Below, in pieces: positions 29,974 through 37,189 of a DNA stretch of 64,000 nt. This DNA is from an uncultured Pseudophaeobacter sp. (lineage in GTDB: Bacteria > Pseudomonadota > Alphaproteobacteria > Rhodobacterales > Rhodobacteraceae), in the NCBI GenBank assembly GCA_905479575.1, contig CAJQNB010000018.1, positions 1 to 64,000 of the forward strand, written 5' to 3'. The translations under genes were made by a program, and so were the position numbers. A model generated the notes under the pieces. That model worked only from the letters and a program-made list of their open reading frames with translations, made no database searches and was not told where the DNA came from. The number at the start of each line of letters is the position of its first letter. The first letter of the stretch is position 1.

Positions 29974-31164
29974 CTACCCCTGTGCCGCCGCAAGCGCCTG
30001 GGTCAGGTCCGCGATCAAATCAGCGCTGTCTTCCAGCCCCACTGAAAAGCGCACCAAACCGGGGGTAATCCCCAGGGCGGCCTTTTGATCATCCGGCAGC
30101 CGCTGGTGGGTGGTGGTCGCCGGGTGGGTGGCAATGGATTTGGCATCCCCAAGGTTGTTGGAAATCACCGGGATTGTCAGCGCATTGAGGAAACGAAACG
30201 CCGCCGCCTTGCCGCCTTTTATATCCAGCGACAGCACGGTTCCGCCATTGCCGCCCAGTTGGCTTTGCACCAGCCCATGCTGCGCATGGGTCGCCAGCCC
30301 CGGGTATATGGTGCGTTCCAGCGCCGCGTGATCGGCAAAGGCCTGGGCAATCAACAGCGCGCTTTGCGCCTGCGCCCGGACCCGCAGGTCAATGGTTTCA
30401 AGACCTTTGAGCAGGGTCCAGGCATTAAACGGGCTGAGCGAGCCGCCAGTATGTTTCATATAGGGTTCCAAGGTCCCACGGATATAATCCTTGCTGCCCA
30501 GAACCACACCGCCCAGCACCCGGCCCTGGCCGTCGATATGTTTGGTGGCTGAATAAACAACCACATCGGCGCCCTGGGCAATGGCCTTGGAAAACACCGG
30601 GGTGGAGAACACATTGTCCACCACCACCGTGGCGCCGACCTCATGCGCGAGCGCCGAAACCGCCGCAATGTCGATGACCTCCAATGTGGGGTTCGACATG
30701 CTTTCAAAGAACACCGCCTTGGTGTCCGGGCGCAGCGCCGCGCGCCACTGATCCAAATCGGTGCCGTCCACAAACGTCACCTCAACCCCATAGCGGGACA
30801 AGACATTTTCCAGAATGTACAAACAGGACCCAAACAGCGCCTTGGCAGACACCACGTGATCGCCCGCCTTGAGCAGCGAGGTCAGCGCACCGCTGACAGC
30901 CGCCATGCCAGAGGCGGTGGCAAAGGCATCCTCGCCCCCCTCCAGCAGCGCAATACGCTCTTCGAACATCGCAACGGTTGGATTGCCATAGCGCGCATAG
31001 ATGAACTCATCCGGGCCGGTTTCCAAAAACCGCGCCTCTGCCTGCTCAGCGCTGTCATAGACAAAACCCTGGGTCAGAAAGATCGCTTCGCTGACTTCAT
31101 TGTATTGGCTGCGGCGGGTACCGCCATGCACCAGTTTGGTGCGGTTGTTCCAAGTCTCACTCAT
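29974..31164 (-). CDS. metZ: O-succinylhomoserine sulfhydrylase
   Basis: A 396-aa Cys/Met metabolism PLP enzyme that makes homocysteine from O-succinylhomoserine and sulfide. The PLP lysine lies in YSATKHIDGQGRVLGG. The start at 31164 (MSETWNNRTKLVHGG) follows CGGAGGACTTGAG; the longer frame reaching into the riboswitch is not real. The leader carries a terminator and a SAM-II riboswitch, so high SAM should lower expression. The prophage is inserted in that riboswitch and has separated the gene from its probable native promoter. Confidence 0.93.
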   Translation of the reverse strand: MSETWNNRTKLVHGGTRRSQYNEVSEAIFLTQGFVYDSAEQAEARFLETGPDEFIYARYGNPTVAMFEERIALLEGGEDAFATASGMAAVSGALTSLLKAGDHVVSAKALFGSCLYILENVLSRYGVEVTFVDGTDLDQWRAALRPDTKAVFFESMSNPTLEVIDIAAVSALAHEVGATVVVDNVFSTPVFSKAIAQGADVVVYSATKHIDGQGRVLGGVVLGSKDYIRGTLEPYMKHTGGSLSPFNAWTLLKGLETIDLRVRAQAQSALLIAQAFADHAALERTIYPGLATHAQHGLVQSQLGGNGGTVLSLDIKGGKAAAFRFLNALTIPVISNNLGDAKSIATHPATTTHQRLPDDQKAALGITPGLVRFSVGLEDSADLIADLTQALAAAQG

Positions 31165-31192
31165 CTCAAGTCCTCCGCGCTGATCGCGCAAC

Positions 31193-31225
31193 AAAAAACC
31201 CCCGTCCGGCCAAGCGAAAGGGGGT
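31193..31225 (-). terminator. Intrinsic terminator in the metZ leader
   Basis: On the minus strand ACCCCC and GGGGGT form a stem immediately followed by a run of six Ts, between the riboswitch and the metZ ribosome binding site. It suggests the riboswitch acts on transcription termination, perhaps also on RBS access. Confidence 0.75.
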
Positions 31226-31239
31226 CCTTCACATCCTGA

Positions 31240-31293
31240 CCTCTTTAGCGGAATATTTAGCGTGGCCCGCAATCCGGTTACAAATCTACCACG
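31240..31293 (-). ncRNA. SAM-II riboswitch of metZ, interrupted and rebuilt by the prophage
   Basis: The minus strand shows all SAM-II elements: P1 5' strand CGUGG(U), GAUUUG...AACCGG, UUGC, P1 3' strand GCCACG, UAAA, and the pseudoknot strand CCGCUAAAGAGG. GCGG pairs with CCGC and ACC with GGU, as the family's pseudoknot requires. The conserved loop, GATTTGTAACCGGATT, is exactly the prophage attachment core (31271-31286), and the P1 5' strand (31289-31293) now comes from phage DNA. In the uninterrupted chromosome it came from what is now 63717-63722 (CGTGGC on the minus strand). Confidence 0.88.
31271..31286. repeat. attL core (prophage left attachment site)
   Basis: AATCCGGTTACAAATC is repeated exactly at 63701-63716. 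It marks the left end of the prophage, lies next to the integrase gene and coincides with the SAM-II riboswitch loop. Confidence 0.93.
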
Positions 31294-31411
31294 TTCAGGT
31301 GGATATCTCCTGAAATTTCAACATGTTAGCCCGATTTCATAACTAAAACCCGCCTAAAAACTCGCATCTTTTCCGCCCATTTTCCAGCGTTTACGAGTAT
31401 TTCCCTTTTAT

Positions 31412-31451
31412 GGTATGCCCCCAAGGCATACCTGAGCACTCAGGGCATACC
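31412..31451. repeat. Left-arm integrase-type repeats
   Basis: GGTATGCC at 31412-31419 and its inverse GGCATACC at 31425-31432 and 31444-31451, just before the integrase gene. The same heptamer GTATGCC occurs twice at the right end (63628-63647). This pattern fits arm-type binding sites of a tyrosine integrase; the inverted pair could also be an operator for int. Confidence 0.6.
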
Positions 31452-31467
31452 AAACAGCAGGGTCACC

Positions 31468-32553
31468 ATGGGAACAATTGCAGAGCGCAAGTTATCCAAC
31501 GGACGCACCGCCTATAAGGCTCAGATTATTCTGAAACGCAAGGGTGAACCAACCTTCAGAGAGTCTCGGCAGTTTCCGCGCCGGGCCACAGCAAAGGCTT
31601 GGATGCAACGGCGCGAGAAAGAGTTGCGCCAACCTGGCGCTTTGGAAAAAGCCAGAGCACCACGCCCCACCCTATCTGACGCCATCAACAGGTATGTTGA
31701 CGATCACAAAAAGAGCTATGGGAAGTCAAAGGCCCAAGTCCTTGCAAAACTAGCACAAACCGATCTTGCCCAAATTGCTTGCGAAGAAATCACCAGCCAG
31801 AAAATCGTGGATTTTGCGAGAGAGTTCGGGCGCAGCCGCGCGACCTCCACCGTGGGGAACTACCTTACTCACCTCTCCCCGGTCTTTAAGCTCGCGCGGC
31901 CTGCATGGAACCTAGATCTTGACCCCGCCGCTATGGCGGATGCACTCGTCGTGTGCAAACAGCTCGGCATAATCTCGAAATCGAATCGTCGCAACAGACG
32001 CCCTACGCTAGATGAGCTGGATAAGCTCCTATGCCACTATGAAGACAGCGCCAGACGCGGGCACATGCCCATGCACAAAATCATTGCTTTCGCGATATTC
32101 TCCACGCGCCGACAGGAAGAGATTGTAAGGATCAAATGGGAGGATCTTGAACCTGAAAACAGCCGGGTGTTGGTAAGGGATATGAAAAATCCGGGTGAAA
32201 AAATTGGGAATGATGTTTGGTGCGAACTTACCCCTGAGGCCCTGAGGATCATCAAATCCATGCCCACCGGTCCTGCGGGCGCTTCAATATTCCCCTACCG
32301 AGCAAACAACATTTCTGCGTCCTTCATTCGGACCTGCGCTCTCTTGGGAATCGAGGATCTGCGCTTCCATGATCTGCGGCATGAAGGGGTTAGCCGCCTG
32401 TTTGAAATGGGCCGCACGATCCCGTTGGCCGCTAGCGTTTCCGGCCACCGCAGTTGGCAAAGCTTGCAGCGATACAGCCACATTAAAACGCCGGGTGACA
32501 AGTATGATGGTTGGCCATGGCTGGCGCGAGTGTGCAGCGAGCCCCACTGTTAG
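31468..32553 (+). CDS. int: Tyrosine recombinase / phage integrase
   Basis: A 361-aa tyrosine integrase. An N-terminal arm-binding domain and a core-binding SAM-like domain (about 70-160) precede the catalytic domain. Catalytic residues are seen in FSTRRQEEIVRIKWEDL (Arg), HDLRHEGVSRLFE (His-x-x-Arg), VSGHRSWQSLQRYSH (His/Arg and Tyr). It would recombine the 16-bp core AATCCGGTTACAAATC. In the circular phage it follows the PrtN-like gene. It converges with the small membrane-protein gene. Confidence 0.92.
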   Translation: MGTIAERKLSNGRTAYKAQIILKRKGEPTFRESRQFPRRATAKAWMQRREKELRQPGALEKARAPRPTLSDAINRYVDDHKKSYGKSKAQVLAKLAQTDLAQIACEEITSQKIVDFAREFGRSRATSTVGNYLTHLSPVFKLARPAWNLDLDPAAMADALVVCKQLGIISKSNRRNRRPTLDELDKLLCHYEDSARRGHMPMHKIIAFAIFSTRRQEEIVRIKWEDLEPENSRVLVRDMKNPGEKIGNDVWCELTPEALRIIKSMPTGPAGASIFPYRANNISASFIRTCALLGIEDLRFHDLRHEGVSRLFEMGRTIPLAASVSGHRSWQSLQRYSHIKTPGDKYDGWPWLARVCSEPHC

Positions 32554-32715
32554 GAGAGCCAGGACCGCTACAGATTCCGCATGCCCGCAGCTGCACATCA
32601 CTGAGAGCTTGGTTCCGCCGCGCTTTAGCATGTGCGGTAAGTAGATCTCAGGGCAGGTTTTGGCTAGCCCCCTCCCACGCGAGATCACCAAGGCGCAGAG
32701 CTTTCACACTGCCCT

Positions 32716-33105
32716 CTAGTTGGACTTTAAGGACAAACCAGGAATCAATGAAACAGCATCCGCCATTGAGCATTCTGTTCCCTCAGAAATCGGCCATACA
32801 AGTTCCACAAACATCACGTGAACAGGGAGTACAAAGAACAATAGAAGAGCACAAAGACCCCCCTGCGCAAGCCGTCGTCTCCGAAGCATCCCCAAGAGCG
32901 GGCCCACCGAAATATGGAACATGAGAAGAACAAGGAACAAATGAATCAGTATCGCCCCAACCTGAGCGATAACCACCAACAAACCACTGTAGCACTGAGA
33001 AAAATGAAAACTGGCTCCAAGGGCCAGAAATGCTCCTGCATATAAGAATACAGCGCTTTGCAGATTTCCTGGCAATTCCTTTACAATACTCGCCCAATCC
33101 TTCAT
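32716..33105 (-). CDS. Small predicted membrane protein at the prophage left end
   Basis: A 129-aa protein with three or four hydrophobic segments (about residues 17-36, 42-62, 82-104). A good ribosome binding site, AGGAGAAATCG, precedes the ATG at 33105. It lies past the terminator of the lysis genes and faces the integrase gene, the usual place for lysogenic conversion or superinfection exclusion genes. No family is recognised, so no function is assigned. Confidence 0.6.
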   Translation of the reverse strand: MKDWASIVKELPGNLQSAVFLYAGAFLALGASFHFSQCYSGLLVVIAQVGAILIHLFLVLLMFHISVGPLLGMLRRRRLAQGGLCALLLFFVLPVHVMFVELVWPISEGTECSMADAVSLIPGLSLKSN

Positions 33106-33169
33106 CGATTTCTCCTAAGATGCCAACCCAACACCATCTAAACCACCCCAATTGCCTCCGCAAACGAAG

Positions 33170-33197
33170 AAAAGCCCCAGCTTTCACCGGGGCTTTT
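33170..33197. terminator. Bidirectional terminator at the end of the late operon
   Basis: AAAAGCCCC and GGGGCTTTT form a 9-bp stem around a 10-nt loop and overlap the stop region of the Rz1-like gene. It should end the late (minus-strand) transcript. Confidence 0.85.
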
Positions 33198-33432
33198 CGT
33201 CGTTCAGTATTTCGCCAATAGTGGCCAGCTTTGCGTTTGCCGCTTGCCGCCCTCGGCGCTCCGCAATCAGCGCATCCGATAGCTGGCCCTCAGTCTGGGG
33301 CACCGGCCCGGTGTAACCTAGCACCGGCTGCAGCAAATCCGCCGGCACTTTTTGCGGGGGTTGGATTAGCTCACTGTCCCGCCCGAAACAGCCGGTCAGC
33401 AGTAGCAGACAGCAAAGGGGATAAAGGCGCAT
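33184..33432 (-). CDS. Rz1-like spanin lipoprotein (o-spanin)
   Basis: An 82-aa protein beginning MRLYPLCCLLLLTGC, with the lipobox LLTGC giving a lipidated Cys. A proline-rich segment follows (PPQKVPADLLQPVLGYTGPVP), as in outer-membrane spanins. Its 5' part overlaps the Rz-like gene by 62 nt in another frame, the classical nested Rz/Rz1 arrangement. The two proteins would fuse inner and outer membranes at lysis. Confidence 0.8.
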   Translation of the reverse strand: MRLYPLCCLLLLTGCFGRDSELIQPPQKVPADLLQPVLGYTGPVPQTEGQLSDALIAERRGRQAANAKLATIGEILNDEKPR

Positions 33433-33715
33433 CGCGTCCCTCCATTTGTTGCAGGTCATTGGAAAGCGCCACCCAGGCGCGCGCCTCTTTGGCAGCTCGG
33501 CTCAGGTGATCGCGGTGAATGCGGGCGGTCTCTTCGGCTTGCTCTAGGGTGGCTTGCGCAGCCGCAAGATCCGACTGCACCGCAGCCAGTTCGCCGCGCA
33601 GCCGGGCGCGGTCATTGAAGGCATCGCCAACAAACCAGACCACTCCAGCCAGCATCGCCACCAGGGCAAGCCCTGGCAGGTTGCGCAGAACCCAGGCCCA
33701 AAGCTTGGCCTGCAT
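33371..33715 (-). CDS. Rz-like spanin (i-spanin)
   Basis: The start at 33715 (MQAKLWAWVLRN) gives about 114 aa; MM at 33718 is an alternative. One N-terminal membrane anchor (LPGLALVAMLAGVVWFV) is followed by a long coiled coil (RLRGELAAVQSDLAAAQATLEQAEETARIH). It is the inner-membrane partner of the overlapping Rz1-like lipoprotein and follows the endolysin gene directly. Confidence 0.78.
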   Translation of the reverse strand: MQAKLWAWVLRNLPGLALVAMLAGVVWFVGDAFNDRARLRGELAAVQSDLAAAQATLEQAEETARIHRDHLSRAAKEARAWVALSNDLQQMEGRDAPLSPLLSATADRLFRAGQ

Positions 33716-34440
33716 CATGCCGCCTCTTTCAGCGCGGCATGGCACATGGCACGTTCAGCACCGCGCCGGTTGCTCAGCCCCCGGATCACCCGGCCTCCAC
33801 CACGGTTCCAGCGGGGTAGCTCATTGCAGGCCCCCACCAGATCCCCGGCATTGGCCTTACGCACTAGAGTCGATTTGCAGGCGGCCCCTCCCCCAACATT
33901 GTAGGTCCAGGAGACGAGGGCGATTTTCATACCGATGGGAACCTGGCGCGTTAGACAGCGGTCAAGCTGCGCCTCATAGGCCACGATTTCGCGCGCCAGC
34001 ATCGCATCGCATTCCGCCTTGCTGTAGCTGTCACCGCGCTGCACCCCCTTGGTTTCGCCATAACAAACAGTCCAGATGCCAACCACATCGCGATAAGCCT
34101 CAGTGCGCAGCCCCTCCCACTGACCGACAAAACCGATGGCCGTTGAAAGCGCAATGCCACCGCCCGCAATGGCGCCAACTGTGCGCCGGCGGATCGCGCC
34201 GCTTTGGTCCCGACGGAAGGCTGCAAGCTCAGATAGCCCGTTCTGCAGCACCAGCCGCGCCGGGATCGCCAGCACCTGACATGTGGCCGAGGCCATGGCA
34301 AAATACAGCGGATCCCAGCCCAGCATGCCGGGTTGAACCAGGGCCAGAAAGTATCCGCCCAGCAGAACCAGGCTGGCCAAAATGAGCCAGACAGACCAGG
34401 ACTTGCCAAGCGTGGCGCGCCAGTTTGAGATGAGTTTCAT
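33715..34440 (-). CDS. Endolysin: GH24 lysozyme with an N-terminal two-helix membrane domain
   Basis: A 241-aa protein. Residues about 100-238 are a phage-type lysozyme with the catalytic set in GQWEGLRTEAYRDVVGIWTVCYGET (Glu, Asp, Thr). Residues 1-75 (MKLISNWRATLGKSWSV...) contain two hydrophobic helices and resemble small stand-alone holin-like proteins of rhodobacteral phages. A further hydrophobic stretch, GAIAGGGIALSTAIG, precedes the catalytic part and could be a signal-anchor-release segment. Degrades host peptidoglycan at lysis. Ribosome binding site TTGGAG. Confidence 0.85.
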   Translation of the reverse strand: MKLISNWRATLGKSWSVWLILASLVLLGGYFLALVQPGMLGWDPLYFAMASATCQVLAIPARLVLQNGLSELAAFRRDQSGAIRRRTVGAIAGGGIALSTAIGFVGQWEGLRTEAYRDVVGIWTVCYGETKGVQRGDSYSKAECDAMLAREIVAYEAQLDRCLTRQVPIGMKIALVSWTYNVGGGAACKSTLVRKANAGDLVGACNELPRWNRGGGRVIRGLSNRRGAERAMCHAALKEAA

Positions 34441-34511
34441 TGCGTTTGCTCCAATGCAAAAAGCCCCGCCGCAGGCAGGGTTGGGTTCAGGTTTTAGGTT
34501 TTTCAGAGGTT

Positions 34512-34733
34512 TTAGCTGGGCAGCTTGCCTGTCAGCTTCAGCTGCAACTCACGCTGCTGCAGCCGGTAGGTGGCAACCTTGTGCCACAGGTTCACTCCAA
34601 ACCCAGCCAGTGCCAGGATAAAGCCGCCAATCGCCAACCACTGGGTCAGGGTCAGCGCCCCAAAGCCCGCAATCGCCGCGCCGCTCAGGGTTGAGATATT
34701 GGCAACGCCTTGGATCTTGTGCTCAATCATCAT
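34512..34733 (-). CDS. Putative holin
   Basis: A 73-aa protein with one or two hydrophobic helices (ISTLSGAAIAGFGALTLTQWLAIGGFILALAGFGVNLWHKV) and a charged C-terminus. Size, topology and place directly before the endolysin gene suit a holin that permeabilises the inner membrane at lysis. Confidence 0.65.
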   Translation of the reverse strand: MMIEHKIQGVANISTLSGAAIAGFGALTLTQWLAIGGFILALAGFGVNLWHKVATYRLQQRELQLKLTGKLPS

Positions 34734-34844
34734 GATGCCTTGTGTCTAAATATTTGCCACATCTTCTGAACATGCAGCCTCGGTAAGATCGGCATCTGGC
34801 ACTACCCTGGCCAGTGCCTGCCATCAGAGAAGTCAGCGGCTGCG

Positions 34845-37175
34845 TCAGAAAATCACCCGCTGCTTGTGCAGAGTTCCGTCCTCGATCAGGGTGGTCAGCT
34901 TTCCTGCAAAGCGCTGACCCGCCCACTCGAAGAACTCTGCGTTCGGATGATTGAATTGGACACCGGGCGGCGTCACCCAGTTGAACACGCTGTCAAAGAG
35001 CTGCGTCGTGGTCCATGTCGGATTTTCCGCAAGCCTCTTTTCCATGAAAAGATACTGCGCCTTTTGCATATCCCAGAACATCACGCCCGCTTCATCGCAG
35101 ACTTGCTGCGTTAGCTGGTTCACCATGTCGGTTGTTCGCCAGCCCATCAACTCCACACCGTTCCCGGTGCGATCTCGCGATACTAACAAGTCACTGTTTG
35201 CGGGCCATATCACTCGCTCATCATCGACCTCCACGTTTTTCGCCAAGACGGTGTATGAGCCGGTGTGAGGGATGGCCTCAACAAAGGTGATCCAATTGGT
35301 GTCCCAGTCAATCGTATCGACGGTATAAGTCCCCGCACCTGGACCGGATGCAAAGTAAATCTTATCCCCCGCCGCTAGAGTGTAGCCGTAAAGCCGCAGG
35401 TTGATCATCTTGACGCGCCCGCCCGCTGCATCAAATTCGTGCGACCCGTTTACTTCGTACGTTTGGTTGCTATCCGGCCAGTTTGAACGATAGGTACTTG
35501 GGAAGGATTGAGGATAATCGACGTGGTTGTGATAGCAGCCCACATAGATTGGCATGGCGTTGCGAACATCGCGGATTTCAGTAAACAGATCCAGTAACTG
35601 ACCTCTATAGTTGTCGTAATCATTCGCGCCAGAAATCGCCCCGATGCCCACAGAGTTAGTAAGCTGACCGCCCATTACAATATCGTAATCACCCGCCGCC
35701 GCGCCTTGAATTTGAGCAAGGTACTCATTCAAAAACGCGCCGCCCACAGCACGGCTTGTCCGCGTGAACTCCAAGTTACGAAGGTATGAAAACGCACTGG
35801 TAAGACCGGATATTGCCAGTGAGGAAGGCGACTTGCCCACATGCAAATCGGTGTCAGAAGAGCAACCGAAATTCAGCACCTTCAAGGTGGTCGGGGCCGC
35901 CTTTGCGCGTACACCATCGGTCCACGTAAAGAAGTTGCTAGGGTTGCGCGGCGATGCTGCGTAAGCAGCATCAGACGGCACCGGCCCGTTGATCTTGTTC
36001 ATCAGGGCAAGGGCCTCACTAGCAAAAGCCTCACCTCCCACTCGCCCCTCTAACTCACCAACTAGACCCTCTACCTCCTGCACTCGCGATTGCAGCCCCT
36101 CCACATCCGCGACAATTGTAGAGATTTCTCCACGAGATACGCCAGAGGTCAGCAAAATCCATGGGTGACCACCAGAAGCGTCATATCTGAGCAAACACCA
36201 ACTTCCAGCCTTGATATCGCCAACAAGCAAAGGCGCACCCGCTGCCCCCCTGATGTAGAAAGGCGCAGACTCATTCAATGAAAGTGTAACATTTACGGAG
36301 GTATTGTCGTAGAGCGCCTTAAATGCAAGCAGGGTACCGTTTACGTGCCCATGGTCAGCCAAAACCTCAATTTCATTCTCTGAACCGGCCACACTACTAG
36401 CCACTGCGTAAATTGATCGCAGCTTCCTGGTGTCCTGACCCATAGTCGTCAGTCGCCACTTGTTTGCTGGTCCAGCATCCCAAACTACCTCATAGTAGTA
36501 TCCTGCCTTTAGATCCCCCTCAGAAAGCGGACCACCCCACATAGTAATCAATCCAAAAGAGCCACCGCCATTTAGGGAAATGGTGACTGCGCCTGAGTTA
36601 TCAGAAACCGCACGAAACCTAAGTCGCGTCCCTTCGGAGAATCCTGTCAGGTTATCGTTGCCCAGCTCGATTGCATCTTCCGTCCCACCGACAGAGCAGA
36701 AGATCGAACCCACGGTTCTTAACTCAGTCACATCCAACCGACCGGACAGTCCTGTATTTCCAATACGAACCCATCGGCCCCATGCATCATTCCAAGAATA
36801 TCGCCCCGAATTGTCTACAGATGCACCGTCATATCCCGTCTCAGAAGCTGCTAAATGTGTGCCGCCATCACTGTCCAACACCTCCCCCCCCTGCCCGTCT
36901 CCACCACCGACTGCAGTAAGAAGATCAGACCAAGTAGGTTTTACAATTTGGCTAAAAACCTGACCGACCTCTAACAGCTCCGCCCGCTCCTCCAGTGCTG
37001 CAGTCCGCCCATCGGCCTCAACAGCTGATATCTCCAGAGCTGTAGCTCGCTGAGCCACGGACTGAGTCGCCTCAGCGGCACCCGTCATCCAATTTGCAAT
37101 ATCCACTCTTGAGGGGCGGTGTTCAGAGCTAGGCGGATTGCCAAGCATTACTGTTTGCGGATTATCGGCAACCAT
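34845..37175 (-). CDS. Tail fibre / receptor-binding protein with SGNH-hydrolase-like C-terminus
   Basis: A 776-aa protein. The N-terminus has coiled coil (about 30-75). Two related beta modules follow (TVGSIFCSVGGTEDAIELGNDNLTG and IYAVASSVAGSENEIEVLADHG). A second coiled coil lies around TIVADVEGLQSRVQEVEGLVG. The C-terminal 350 residues look like an SGNH/GDSL esterase: FGCSSDTDLHVG (nucleophile block), GGQLTNS and FNHPNAEF (catalytic His). It probably binds and deacetylates a surface polysaccharide. Lower GC than its neighbours indicates exchange of host-range modules. Confidence 0.7.
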   Translation of the reverse strand: MVADNPQTVMLGNPPSSEHRPSRVDIANWMTGAAEATQSVAQRATALEISAVEADGRTAALEERAELLEVGQVFSQIVKPTWSDLLTAVGGGDGQGGEVLDSDGGTHLAASETGYDGASVDNSGRYSWNDAWGRWVRIGNTGLSGRLDVTELRTVGSIFCSVGGTEDAIELGNDNLTGFSEGTRLRFRAVSDNSGAVTISLNGGGSFGLITMWGGPLSEGDLKAGYYYEVVWDAGPANKWRLTTMGQDTRKLRSIYAVASSVAGSENEIEVLADHGHVNGTLLAFKALYDNTSVNVTLSLNESAPFYIRGAAGAPLLVGDIKAGSWCLLRYDASGGHPWILLTSGVSRGEISTIVADVEGLQSRVQEVEGLVGELEGRVGGEAFASEALALMNKINGPVPSDAAYAASPRNPSNFFTWTDGVRAKAAPTTLKVLNFGCSSDTDLHVGKSPSSLAISGLTSAFSYLRNLEFTRTSRAVGGAFLNEYLAQIQGAAAGDYDIVMGGQLTNSVGIGAISGANDYDNYRGQLLDLFTEIRDVRNAMPIYVGCYHNHVDYPQSFPSTYRSNWPDSNQTYEVNGSHEFDAAGGRVKMINLRLYGYTLAAGDKIYFASGPGAGTYTVDTIDWDTNWITFVEAIPHTGSYTVLAKNVEVDDERVIWPANSDLLVSRDRTGNGVELMGWRTTDMVNQLTQQVCDEAGVMFWDMQKAQYLFMEKRLAENPTWTTTQLFDSVFNWVTPPGVQFNHPNAEFFEWAGQRFAGKLTTLIEDGTLHKQRVIF

Positions 37176-37189
37176 AGGCGCCTCCTGTT

